In this document: positions 9,740 to 17,714 of the stretch, piece after piece | Layout of the letters: the number at the start of each line of letters is the position of its first letter | Position numbering within the stretch: position 1 is the stretch's first letter | Source: CBDFHC01 sp965247585 | GTDB lineage: Bacteria > Chloroflexota > Dehalococcoidia > Lucifugimonadales > GCA-2712585 | Assembly: GCA_965247585.1 (NCBI GenBank) | Contig: CBDFHC010000001.1 | Location: 49,631-113,630, forward strand | DNA length: 64,000 nucleotides | Reading direction: 5' to 3' | The notes under the pieces: model-generated | Seen by the model: only the letters and a program-made list of their open reading frames with translations | Told to the model about the DNA's origin: nothing | Databases searched by the model: none | Translations under genes and position numbers: made by a program

Positions 9740-10433
9740 TCAGCCTGTTATTGTGGCGGATGGTCTGGTGCGGGTCTTCCGATCCGGGAACGAGTTGGTG
9801 GAGGCGGTGAATGGGGTGGAGTTGGAGGTTGCGGAGGGGCAGTTCCTGGCGATTGCGGGGCGGTCCGGCTCTGGAAAGACGACGCTGCTGAACCTGATGG
9901 CGGGCCTGGACCAACCTACGGAGGGGAGGGTGATGTTCCAGGGACGGGACTTGAACCGGCTGAGGGACGGGGAGTTGGTGGAGCTGAGGCGAAGGAGTAT
10001 AGGGTTTGTATTTCAGTCGTTTGGGCTGCTGCCGCTGCTTTCGGCGTATGAGAATGTGGAGCTGCCGTTGCATATAGCAGGGGTGTCCGGGAGGGAGCGG
10101 CGACGCAGGGCGCTGGAGGCGTTGGAGCTGGTGGGGCTGGGCGCCAGGGCGCAGCACAGACCATTTGAGCTGTCCGGAGGGGAGCAGCAGAGGGTGGCGG
10201 TGGCACGAGCATTGGTGAACGGCCCCAAGGTGGTGTTTGCGGATGAGCCCACCGGGGAGTTGGACACGGTGACGGCGGAGGCGGTGTCTTCGATGCTGCG
10301 GCAGATACTGGTGGAGCGGGGGATTACGGTGGTGGTGGCGACGCATGACCAAACGCTGATGGCCAAGGCGGACCGGGTGGTGGAGCTGGTGGACGGGGCG
10401 CTAGTAGGCGATAAGGTGAAAGACGGATGCTAG
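9729..10433 (+). CDS. ABC transporter ATP-binding protein, MacB/LolD-like
   Basis: Second ATPase of the exporter, 234 residues, without the extra C-terminal domain of its partner. Walker A GRSGSGKT (44-51), Q-loop VFQ (Q96), signature LSGGEQQ (148-154), Walker B ADEPTGELD (171-179) and switch histidine in ATHDQ are all present, so it should hydrolyse ATP. ATG 9729 overlaps the end of the previous gene by 11 bp and is preferred to the longer frame from 9639, which lies wholly inside the neighbour. Having two ATPases for two permeases fits a heteromeric transporter. It converges with the SRPBCC gene and overlaps it by 4 bp. Confidence 0.88.
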   Translation: MDGNQPVIVADGLVRVFRSGNELVEAVNGVELEVAEGQFLAIAGRSGSGKTTLLNLMAGLDQPTEGRVMFQGRDLNRLRDGELVELRRRSIGFVFQSFGLLPLLSAYENVELPLHIAGVSGRERRRRALEALELVGLGARAQHRPFELSGGEQQRVAVARALVNGPKVVFADEPTGELDTVTAEAVSSMLRQILVERGITVVVATHDQTLMAKADRVVELVDGALVGDKVKDGC

Positions 10434-10879
10434 GCTTCTGTTGGGGGGTCCTCAAGAAGCTGTTTCAGGCGGTCAAGGTCCTGGGTGATGTTGCTTTGGA
10501 CGGCGCGGGAGATCATGGGTGAGGCCAACCGGTAGAATCCACCGGCATCGCCCTCTACACGGATGCGGGCAATGGTGCCGTTGGAGTCGTCCTCGAAAGC
10601 GTAGGTGACTTTCATGGGGAAGGGGCCTTTGATGGAGTGCATTTCCAGTAGCGCGTGATCCTGCAACCTGTCGATGTGCATTATGTATTCGATGCGCCTG
10701 CCCATGAATGCGGCGATACGCTGGACGCGGGAGCCCTCGGCCAGGGGAGGGTCTGTGAGGATGGAGACCTGGTTGATGCCGCTGATCCAGGATGGGTCGT
10801 TGTGGGGGTCCATGGCGTAGTCCGAGACTTGTGCTCTGGGCTTGTTGATGAGTATCTCAGCTATGACGTCTACTGTCAT
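10430..10879 (-). CDS. SRPBCC family protein (polyketide cyclase/dehydrase-like)
   Basis: A 149-residue protein with the START/Bet v1-like pattern: N-terminal VDVIAEILINKPRAQVSDYA, then D-x-x-x-D-P-S-W, a central GSRVQRIAAFMGRRIEY strand pair, and a C-terminal helix ending in DLDRLKQLLE. Members hold a hydrophobic ligand in a deep cavity; no catalytic residues can be assigned. ATG 10879 has AGAGGTG just upstream, whereas the frame open to 11038 lacks such a site. It stands alone, convergent with the ABC genes. A role as a lipid- or aromatic-binding protein is only a family-level guess. Confidence 0.75.
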   Translation of the reverse strand: MTVDVIAEILINKPRAQVSDYAMDPHNDPSWISGINQVSILTDPPLAEGSRVQRIAAFMGRRIEYIMHIDRLQDHALLEMHSIKGPFPMKVTYAFEDDSNGTIARIRVEGDAGGFYRLASPMISRAVQSNITQDLDRLKQLLEDPPTEA

Positions 10880-11094
10880 TTGGCACCTCTCGTAGAAGAG
10901 CGCGGCCCCGGGGTGGCGGGGGGCACGCCATAGGATTGACCAGGCGCGACTATTGTAATGGCTGATGCCGGGGCGCCGGTAGGGCCGGGGGAAGGGGGGC
11001 CAAGGTTTCGCTGGTGTGATAGGGTGGATTCGAGCCAACGGGGGTGGGCGTCAGCGCGGGATTACGCCGGCCCCCCGGAGATTGGGAGGAGAAG

Positions 11095-11568
11095 ATGCCA
11101 GAGGGCCAGGCGCCGGAGCGAATTGTGCCGCAATCGTTGGGGGACTATCTGGAGGTGATGAGCAAGGCGGTATTCCAGTCAGGCATATCGTGGCGGGTGG
11201 TGGAGTCAAAGTGGCCGGGGCTTAGGGAGGCGTTCCAGGGGTTTGACGTGGAGGCGGTGGCCAGTTTTGGAGCGCCGGAGCTGGACGCATTGACGAACGA
11301 TAAGAGGGTGATCAGGCACCGCCGGAAGATAGAGGCGGTGGTGAACAACGCCCGGAGGATGGCCGAGCTAGATGAGGCATACGGGGGATTCCAGAGGTAT
11401 CTTCGCTCTCACCAAAGCTTTGCGGAGACGGTGAAGGAGCTGCGTGGCAATTTCAAGTACATGGGAGAGACCGGCTGCTATTTTTTCCTGTATGTGGTGG
11501 GTGAAGAGGTGCCACCCCACGATGAGTGGAGCGCGTCTCGGAAGGGGAAGGGGAAGGGGACGGGGTAG
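11095..11568 (+). CDS. DNA-3-methyladenine glycosylase I-like protein (Tag family)
   Basis: 157 residues related to Tag, the HhH glycosylase that removes 3-methyladenine from alkylated DNA. The block from YLEVMSKAVFQSGISW (18-33) to RHRRKIEAVVNNARRM aligns by eye with the Tag core (QAGLSW ... R-x-KIEA-x-x-NA). Two things are odd. The N-terminal zinc-binding Cys-x-W segment of true Tag is absent, and the position of the base-recognising glutamate (E38 in E. coli Tag) appears to be alanine 25. The C-terminus ends in a low-complexity KGKGKGTG. GGGAGGAGA precedes ATG 11095. It may be a diverged glycosylase or a DNA-binding relative without the usual activity. Confidence 0.7.
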   Translation: MPEGQAPERIVPQSLGDYLEVMSKAVFQSGISWRVVESKWPGLREAFQGFDVEAVASFGAPELDALTNDKRVIRHRRKIEAVVNNARRMAELDEAYGGFQRYLRSHQSFAETVKELRGNFKYMGETGCYFFLYVVGEEVPPHDEWSASRKGKGKGTG

Positions 11569-12420
11569 GGCGTCGCTGGGTGAAAACGCAGGTTCTGGGG
11601 TATGGAGATGGGAAGATGCTGGGGGGCCATCGCCCTCTGGATTCCCCCAGGAGGCTGCTTAGGGGGATGGAGGTAGAAGCAGTATGGGCTGGTCCTTCGG
11701 GGGTCTCAGGATGAGCAGGTTGGAGGGCGGAAGGTCAATTTTTGAGGCAATCAGTGATGGCGATGGGTATCGCGACGACGAAGGACGGCGAATCGGAGGT
11801 TGGTGGTACCCACCGACCCGCCCAGTAGGGTTTTAAGAGTTTTCCTGAGGGACTGCCTAAGACTCCCGGCAGAAAGGCTGCGCCCCTCTTCACTCCCCCA
11901 TTGGGCAGGCGTCTTAGATGGCAGGATGTTTCTGGTATTGAGGCGATCAGCCATGGCGATGTATATGGTTACGACGAAGGGCTGCGAATCACAGGTTGGT
12001 GCCAGAAGTGGACGTGAAGGTGGGATATGCTCTCCCCCCGCACCCAGACTCTTCGATCCTCACGGGCGGACTCAGAATGACATGGTGGGGAGGTGGAATG
12101 GGGCCGGAGTGAGGTGGGAAGGGGTATGGAAGCCGGATGGGATTCTATTTTTGAGGCAATCAGCCATGGCGATGGGTGTGGGTACGACGAAGGATTGCAA
12201 ATCACAGGTTGGTGCCAGAAGTGGACGTGAAGGTGGGACATGCTCTCCCCCCGCACCCAGATTCTTCGATCCTCACGGGCGGACTCAGAATGACATGGTG
12301 GGGGGGTGGATCGGGGCCGGAGTGAGGTGGGAAGGGGTATGGGCTCGTCCTTCGGGAGCCTCAGGATGAGCGGGTTGGAGGCGTAGGAGGCTCGTTTTCA
12401 TAGGAATGACATGGTATATA
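11569..12420. repeat. Intergenic repeats: one family A copy and a 212-bp duplicated family B unit
   Basis: A diverged family A copy occupies about 11790-11872 (hairpin arm CTGAGGGACTGCCTAAG, imperfect). It is followed by two tandem family B units, 212 bp apart: GCCAGAAGTGGACGTGAAGG occurs at 12001 and 12213, and TCTTCGATCCTCACGGGC near 12050 and 12263. Each ends in CTCAGAATGACATGGTG. The apparent frames on both strands here are repeat-derived and not genes. Confidence 0.85.
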
Positions 12421-12503
12421 AGATGCGCCACTGGCCATGAAGTACCGTGACCGGAGCCATGGAAGCGGGCTGAGGCGCTATTTGCGGCGGTGGAGCGGAG
12501 TGG

Positions 12504-12690
12504 CTATGGGACTGGGACCAGGGGATCAGCGGGGACGGTGGAGGTGACGATGGCGCCCTGGCCTGGGGAGCTGTCTATGGTGACCTGGCCCCCCCAGGGT
12601 ACCGGCGTAGTCTTCCATGGCGTTGAAGCCAAGGCCGGGGGTGATGCTGCGGCAGGACTGGGAGAGCTCCAAAAGGCGGCCTTGAAGCTG
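12504..12690 (-). pseudogene. Remnant of a histidine kinase ATPase-domain C-terminus
   Basis: Directly after the TGA of the receiver-membrane gene, and in the same frame, the minus strand reads QLQGRLLELSQSCRSITPG then LGFNAMEDYAGTLGG. One base change of frame in a seven-base G run (forward 12593-12599) then gives QVTIDSSPGQGAIVTSTVP, ending at TAG 12504. This is the recognisable tail of a HATPase_c domain (G2 box through the last strands). The dimerisation helix and N-box expected between the membrane part and this tail are missing. It therefore looks like a kinase that lost an internal segment and gained a stop and a frameshift. Confidence 0.6.
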
Positions 12691-13599
12691 TCAGCGGTTC
12701 TCCTGCTGACGGTCGCTCATGTACTGTAAATGGTTGGCCAAGACGGCCACCAGGAGCCAGATGATGAGGCTGAGGCTGAGGATGCTGGCGGAAACTTCCC
12801 AGGTGATGGGGTTGATATCCAATGGGAGGATGGCGGCGGACATGACGGCGAGGGAGGCGCCACCGATGCTGCCGACGGCGTAGGGCATATAGGCGGCGGC
12901 GATTGCCAGGAGGAGGCGGCGTGAGTGGTGAATGTTGGGGGGCAGGAGCCAAATGGAGGAGCGGGTGAGCAGGAGGCCAACGATGAGGGCGATAAAGGGC
13001 GGCACCGAGCTTAATACCAGTACCTTGGTGTGGTCTGCCTCCAATGTGATGGCGGTGGAGGCTACGGTAACGGCGGTGGCCAAGGTGACGAGGATGATGA
13101 CGAAAGCAAAGAAGTTGAAGGCGGCGGGCCGGGAGAGGAAGAAGAGGTGAAGGGGGGTGCGAATGTCTTCATAAGATTTGGGGGAGCGTTCCTGGGGCGC
13201 GGCCGGGGTTGGGCGGTGCACCACGCTGGGGTGTTCCAGGGCGCGGTCTATGGAGCGGCCCAACTCGGAGAGGGTAACGGGCTTACTAAGGAAGTCTGAT
13301 GCGCCGTCCCTGAGCTGGTCCACGGCGACGGAGAACTTGTCCACGGCGCTGAGGAAGATTACGGGGAGGCCAGGGTGGTTTTCCCGGATGTGGCGGAATA
13401 GCACGGAGCCGTCCATGTCTGGCATGAGGATGTCCAGGAGCACCAGGTCCACGGTGTGGTGGGCGAGGAAGGCGATGGCGGCGTCACCGGAGGAGACGGA
13501 GTTGCAGTGGTAGCCGAGTAGCTCCAGCCCTTCTGAGAGGGTCTCGCCGAGGCGCTGGTCGTCGTCGACCGGGAGGAGATGGTTTGAGGTACGCTGCAC
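12691..13599 (-). CDS. Receiver domain protein with four C-terminal membrane segments (probably a decayed kinase)
   Basis: 302 residues. Residues 8-122 are a CheY-like receiver: acidic VDDD (11-14), phospho-acceptor D56 in LLDILMPDMDG, and K106 in FLSKPV. A linker (125-150) leads to hydrophobic segments at about 162-184, 194-214, 228-258 and 270-289. The protein then stops at RQQENR, where a kinase dimerisation helix would begin. GTG 13599 is chosen because it immediately precedes the receiver; the frame stays open to 13860 without family similarity there. Receivers at the N-terminus of a membrane protein are unusual. Together with the kinase tail downstream, this suggests a truncated hybrid kinase that may be non-functional. 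Confidence 0.65.
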   Translation of the reverse strand: MQRTSNHLLPVDDDQRLGETLSEGLELLGYHCNSVSSGDAAIAFLAHHTVDLVLLDILMPDMDGSVLFRHIRENHPGLPVIFLSAVDKFSVAVDQLRDGASDFLSKPVTLSELGRSIDRALEHPSVVHRPTPAAPQERSPKSYEDIRTPLHLFFLSRPAAFNFFAFVIILVTLATAVTVASTAITLEADHTKVLVLSSVPPFIALIVGLLLTRSSIWLLPPNIHHSRRLLLAIAAAYMPYAVGSIGGASLAVMSAAILPLDINPITWEVSASILSLSLIIWLLVAVLANHLQYMSDRQQENR

Positions 13600-13947
13600 T
13601 TGATCAGGCCAAGTTAGGCAGGCGTGGGATACCCAGACATATTGTTTTGTTACAGAACCGTTCCACTTGGCGGATGGGGTGTGAGGGAATATGATGGAGT
13701 TGACCATAAGAGACAAAGAGCCTGGAATGGGAGATGGGTGGTACAGGGAGGATGGCGCGGGCGCCGACCAGGGCGGTCCGGGTGGGAGGATGAGAGGAGG
13801 GGCGTCTTCGCGGAAGGCGGGCACTACGACGAGTTGACGGTGCATTCTGGCAGTAAGCAATCCATTTTGTGCGATGATCGGCGGATTCTTGTTGCATCAT
13901 TTGAAAGAGTAGTAAACTTCGACGATGAGTAGGCGAGGCCCGCCAAG
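13600..13947. other. Divergent intergenic region between two receiver genes
   Basis: 348 bp between the divergent receiver-membrane gene and the OmpR-type regulator. I see no repeat family and no convincing gene. A weak promoter-like pair TTGCAT (13892) and TAAACT (13913) faces the regulator, but the 15-bp spacing makes it doubtful. Confidence 0.4.
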
Positions 13948-14661
13948 ATGAATGCGGCCCGAGTGCTGGTTGTAGACGATGAGCCGGACATGGCGCAGCT
14001 ACTTGAGGAGTGGCTGCAAGAGGACGGCTACTCGGCGTATACGGCGTTGGATGGGCGGACGGCACTAAAACTCCTCTATGAACATCGTCCCTCATTGGCG
14101 ATAGTGGACCTGCGGATGCCGGGGATGGACGGCTTCGAGTTGATCAACCGAATCCGAGACATGTCAGACGTCCACATACTTGTGCTGACGGGGATAGGCG
14201 GCGAAGAGAATATGATCCGCAGCCTGGACGGTGGGGCGGACCAGTACATGTTCAAGCCGGTGTCGCGGAGGCCGTTCCTGGCGAGGGTGGCAGCGTTGAT
14301 CCGGCGGGCGGCGCCTCCGAAAGAGATCTATTTCGAGTATTCGGACGATACGGTGGCGCTGAGCGCGCGGACGCGAGAGGTGACGTGCCGAGGGCAGAAT
14401 ATAAGCGTGAGGCCCACGGAGTTCCGGTTGCTGTCGTTTCTGTGCCAACATCGGGACCGGGTGGTGCGCCACCAGGAGCTGCTGGACGGGGTATGGGAAG
14501 GGGAGGCGGGATCACTGGACAGCCTGAAATGGTACATACATTCGCTGCGTCAGAAGATAGAAGAGGACCCGAGGAATCCACGGACAATAGTTACCTACCC
14601 AGGGGTAGGCTACCGATATTTTCCGGAGGGATGTCCGGAGCAACCGGTTGCTTCGTTATGA
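13948..14661 (+). CDS. OmpR/PhoB-type response regulator
   Basis: 237 residues. The receiver (5-118) has the acidic pair D10-D11, phospho-acceptor D54 in IVDLRMPGMDG, and K103 in YMFKPV. The C-terminal winged helix (about 130-228) has the family hallmarks RPTEFRLLSFLCQH, LDGVWEG, SLKWYIHSLRQKIE and YPGVGYRYF, so it should bind DNA when phosphorylated. The membrane histidine kinase on the opposite strand is the obvious partner. The two genes converge and overlap by 71 bp, so the last 24 codons here are antisense to the kinase C-terminus. Target genes cannot be inferred. Confidence 0.9.
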   Translation: MNAARVLVVDDEPDMAQLLEEWLQEDGYSAYTALDGRTALKLLYEHRPSLAIVDLRMPGMDGFELINRIRDMSDVHILVLTGIGGEENMIRSLDGGADQYMFKPVSRRPFLARVAALIRRAAPPKEIYFEYSDDTVALSARTREVTCRGQNISVRPTEFRLLSFLCQHRDRVVRHQELLDGVWEGEAGSLDSLKWYIHSLRQKIEEDPRNPRTIVTYPGVGYRYFPEGCPEQPVASL

Positions 14662-16066
14662 CCTCTGGAAGCTCGAAGGTAACACTGGTCCCCTGACCGG
14701 CGGCGCTCTCCACGTCAATGCGGCCCTGGTGCATTTCGATAATGTGCTTGGCGGCGAAGAGGCCCAGCCCGGAGCCGGTGGGCTTGGTGGAGTGAAAGGG
14801 CTCAAACAGGCGGACCCGGACTGATTCCGGGATTCCCTGGCCATCGTCAGAGATGCTAATGTGGACCCTGCCATCCTCACTGGAGGTGGCGATGGTTATG
14901 GTGCCGCCTTCGGTCATGGCTTCCATGGCGTTGGAGAATACGTTGGAGAAAGCCTCTCTAAGCAGTACGGCGTTGCCCGACACGCGGCAGGGCATGTCTG
15001 GGTAGTGGCGGCGGGTCTCGATACGTTTTCCTGAACGAAGCCAGGCGATGCCGAAGGACTCGTTCAATAGCTCGGAGACGTCAATTTGGACCCAGCGCTG
15101 GTGGGACATGGAGGAGAAGGTCTGAGTAAGCTCTCCGATTCGCCAGCCTTCGCTGATGGCGATGTCCAGGTGGCGGCGGTGGGGGTTGTGCTCGCTCACG
15201 CCGTCGGTAAGCATTTCGAGACGGCCGATGAGAACGTTCAGGGGGTTTTTGATCTGGTGGGCCAGGTCCAGGGATACGGCGCCAATGGAGGCGAGTTTAG
15301 AGGTGTTGGCGATGCGGCCCTGGAGGGTTTCCAGGTTGGCCAGGGCGAGGGCGAGTTGGCTGTTGGCGTTGTTGAGCCGGGAGAAAGCAAGGTAGATGAT
15401 GGCCACGGGGATGACGAGGGCGAGGATGGTCCAAGGGTTCTGGTAGTAGACCATCGCGCCGAGGAAACCGAAGGCCAAAAAGCCCAGCTCCGCCAGCCCG
15501 TTTTTTCTTGTGCCGGCCACCCAGACGCGGAGGGGGCTCATGCCAAGCTGGAAGCTGACGGCGCCGATGACGAGGACGGCGCTAACGAAGTAGCCCACGC
15601 CGGCGGCGGCCAGGACGGCGGGGGTCAAAGGGTCGCCAATGCCATCGGCGGCTCCAAAGGCCAAGGAGGCGAGGCCGACGTAGAGGGCAGCAACGGAGGC
15701 GTTGAAGAGAAATTTGTACCATTCCAGCTTGGGCCGGTCCGGTAGAAACCTGGTGATGTAGGAGAAGGTTACGATGCCGGCGGCGGCGACCAAGGCGGCG
15801 ACCCCGGGCTCCAAGATGAGGACGGAGGCGAAGAGGACGGCGCCCGTGGTGTCTGAGCGGACGTTGGGACCGGCGGAGAGGGGGAAGCTGCCCGCTACTA
15901 CCAAGAGCAGGTAGAAGAGGCCAGCTTCCCCCAGGGTTGCAGTACTCCAGTCCGGCCTGGAGGCTAGGTAGACCAGCCAGACAGCACCGGCGGCTGTCAT
16001 GGCGATGATGTAAACCCGGAGCCTGGTGTTAAGGACCGTGTTCAAAACGTCTACCTGCCTTGCCAT
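14591..16066 (-). CDS. Membrane sensor histidine kinase
   Basis: 491 residues. The N-terminal half is a sensor of about seven to eight hydrophobic segments (about 17-230) with almost no extracytoplasmic domain, so it probably senses within or near the membrane. The H-box is LAHQIKNPLN (phospho-acceptor H270), the N-box EAFSNVFSNAMEAM (N379), G1 DDGQGIP (408-413) and G2 GSGLGL (431-436). FHSTKPTG is an intact F-box. All residues for autophosphorylation are present. It starts 19 bp after the stop of a small secreted protein, so the two are probably co-transcribed. It converges on the OmpR regulator with a 71-bp overlap. Confidence 0.9.
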   Translation of the reverse strand: MARQVDVLNTVLNTRLRVYIIAMTAAGAVWLVYLASRPDWSTATLGEAGLFYLLLVVAGSFPLSAGPNVRSDTTGAVLFASVLILEPGVAALVAAAGIVTFSYITRFLPDRPKLEWYKFLFNASVAALYVGLASLAFGAADGIGDPLTPAVLAAAGVGYFVSAVLVIGAVSFQLGMSPLRVWVAGTRKNGLAELGFLAFGFLGAMVYYQNPWTILALVIPVAIIYLAFSRLNNANSQLALALANLETLQGRIANTSKLASIGAVSLDLAHQIKNPLNVLIGRLEMLTDGVSEHNPHRRHLDIAISEGWRIGELTQTFSSMSHQRWVQIDVSELLNESFGIAWLRSGKRIETRRHYPDMPCRVSGNAVLLREAFSNVFSNAMEAMTEGGTITIATSSEDGRVHISISDDGQGIPESVRVRLFEPFHSTKPTGSGLGLFAAKHIIEMHQGRIDVESAAGQGTSVTFELPEVITKQPVAPDIPPENIGSLPLGR

Positions 16067-16085
16067 TTAGGCTAGGAACCGATTG

Positions 16086-16574
16086 CTAGTCGGCATCATA
16101 GCAAGATGGATTGCTGACCGGCACCACTAGATGGTGCTTGATGGCGGCGTTCAAGCGACCGGAAGCGCTGCTAACGGGCTGGCCGTTGGCGGTAACGATG
16201 GTTTCAACGGAGTCACCGGACGCGGCGCCGGTGGCACTGACCTTGTACTGGATTTTGGCCTCCACGCCGTTGGCGGTGCAGGCTAACTCATCGTCGATTT
16301 TGAGCGTGACGTCTTCGGCTTCGGCGACGCCGATGAGGGACGCATCCGCGCCCTGGGGCAGCTTGATGGTGATTTTAGCGTGATAGCTGGCTTGCTCGCC
16401 TTCGATGGTGTTTCCGTTGCCGTCAGTGACGGCCCACTGGGTGCGGACATCGGCGCCTTCGACATCGACCTGAGCTTTCCAACCCCAACCCCAGCCAGCG
16501 TAGACAGAGGCCGCGCCAATGATGAACACGGCCAGGAACGAGCCTAGAATAACCGGGTACCTAAGCTTCCACAT
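16086..16574 (-). CDS. Secreted or membrane-anchored hypothetical protein upstream of the kinase
   Basis: 162 residues of no family I recognise. The N-terminus is a signal or anchor (WKLRYPVILGSFLAVFIIG then ASVYAG), with YAGWGWGWKAQ just after it, and the rest alternates short beta-strand-like stretches (VDVEGADVRTQWAVTD, ASYHAKITIKLPQGA) with two cysteines (one mid-chain in ELACTANG, one near the end in NPSCYDAD) that could form a disulfide outside the cell. GGGAGGT 7-8 bp before ATG 16574 settles the start; a longer frame to 17240 is a shadow of the permease gene. It ends 19 bp before the kinase start. A role as an accessory or ligand-sensing partner of the kinase is inference from position only. 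Confidence 0.65.
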   Translation of the reverse strand: MWKLRYPVILGSFLAVFIIGAASVYAGWGWGWKAQVDVEGADVRTQWAVTDGNGNTIEGEQASYHAKITIKLPQGADASLIGVAEAEDVTLKIDDELACTANGVEAKIQYKVSATGAASGDSVETIVTANGQPVSSASGRLNAAIKHHLVVPVSNPSCYDAD

Positions 16575-16679
16575 AGCTTTACCTCCCAGTATCGCCGTTA
16601 AGATGGCTCTACTCAGAGGATATGTAGCATTCGTCAGGTAAGAAAGTAGTGTGAGGTGTGTTTGAGACGGGTTTGCTTT

Positions 16680-16800
16680 TTTGATGGATGGGGAAAGTAG
16701 ATTTCTGAGGGACACCCTCAGACTCCCGGCAGGGAACCTGGGTTCCCAGCACTCTCCTGTATGGTTGGTGCTGATTGGGTGTAGGAGCCGCTTTTCCAAA
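16680..16800. repeat. Family A repeat copy with a second palindrome
   Basis: One family A copy between the secreted-protein gene and the permease cluster. It holds CTGAGGGACACCCTCAG (about 16707-16723), ACTCCCGGCAG, and then the near-perfect palindrome GGGAACCTGGGTTCCC, followed by GCACTCTCCTGTATGGTTGG. There is no GTTGGTGG box in front, so it is a partial copy. Confidence 0.8.
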
Positions 16801-16836
16801 GGCCGCGCTGGGGTATCTCCGAGGCAATGGGAGGAG

Positions 16837-17667
16837 CTAGCGGGTGCGGGTGCGGGGGTCCAGCAGGTCTCGGAGACCGTCCGCGAACAGGGAGAAGGCC
16901 AGGACGGTAACGCCGATGGCGAGGGACGGATAGAGGACGGGGCCGTAGGAGTGGAGGATGACGCCGTAGCCTTCCTGGACCATGGCGCCCCAACTGGGGG
17001 TGGGGGGGCTGATGCCGATGCCGATGTAGCTGAGGGCAGCCTCGGCGAAGATGGCCCTGGGGGCGAGGAAGAAGGCGGCGGCGATGACCGGGCCCAGGGC
17101 GTTGGGGAGCAGATGGCGTCTCGCGATGTAGCCGGTGGTGGCGCCGGAGGCGGTGGCCGCAAGGACGAAGTCCCGCTCCTTGAGAGCCAGGGCCTGGCCC
17201 CGGACCAACCGGGCGAGAAGGGGCCATGATGCCATGCCAATGGCCAGGGCCATCATGACCGGGCCACCGCCAAAGACGGAGCGCAAGAGGACCATTAACA
17301 GGAGGGCCGGGAAGGCGAGGAGGATGTCTACGCCTCGCATGACCAGGGTGTCTACCTTCGGACCGGCGACGGCGGCGGTGAGGCCAACGGGTATGGCGAT
17401 GGCCAGGGCGAGGAGTTGGGCCAGTATGCCGACGCTTAAGGAGGTGCGGGTGCCGTAGATGAGGCGGCTGAGGAGGTCCCGGCCCAACTGGTCGGCGCCC
17501 AGGAGGTGGTCAGTCGACGGGCCCTGGAGGGTTGCCTGATAGTCCTGGTGGGCGGGGTCTTCTGGGGCGATGAGGGGGGCGGCGACGGCGGTGAAGGCTA
17601 GGAGCAGAATTACGGCTCCGCCGATGAGGGCGGGGCGGTTTCTTAAGGTGTGTGACAGGGTGAGCAT
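16837..17667 (-). CDS. Peptide/nickel-type ABC transporter permease, DppC-like
   Basis: 276-residue inner-membrane permease. N-terminal helix (about 13-35), then the family segment HLLGADQLGRDLLSRLIYGT (54-73), further helices, and the cytoplasmic coupling motif RGQALALKERDFVLAATASG (about 155-174) that contacts the ATPase. The order is binding lipoprotein, DppB, DppC, all on the minus strand, so it acts with the two genes upstream in one importer. No ATPase gene lies next to the cluster. The substrate may be a peptide, nickel chelate or other small solute; the sequence does not decide. Confidence 0.9.
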   Translation of the reverse strand: MLTLSHTLRNRPALIGGAVILLLAFTAVAAPLIAPEDPAHQDYQATLQGPSTDHLLGADQLGRDLLSRLIYGTRTSLSVGILAQLLALAIAIPVGLTAAVAGPKVDTLVMRGVDILLAFPALLLMVLLRSVFGGGPVMMALAIGMASWPLLARLVRGQALALKERDFVLAATASGATTGYIARRHLLPNALGPVIAAAFFLAPRAIFAEAALSYIGIGISPPTPSWGAMVQEGYGVILHSYGPVLYPSLAIGVTVLAFSLFADGLRDLLDPRTRTR

Positions 17668-17714
17668 GGTGGTCTAGCGTGGCGTTGGGAGATGTGGCGT
17701 TTGGCGATGGTGGG

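Noticed and set aside
11800..12369. Frames of 95-190 codons in repeats, some sharing SESAREDRRIWVRGES-like text
   Set aside because: They track the repeat copies in several frames and on both strands, with no ribosome-binding site or stable length. The same applies to frames at 21542-22262 and 46083-47051.
16575..17240. N-terminal extension of the secreted protein to 17240
   Set aside because: The extension overlaps the permease gene and repeat, while GGGAGGT and a signal peptide mark the start at 16574.
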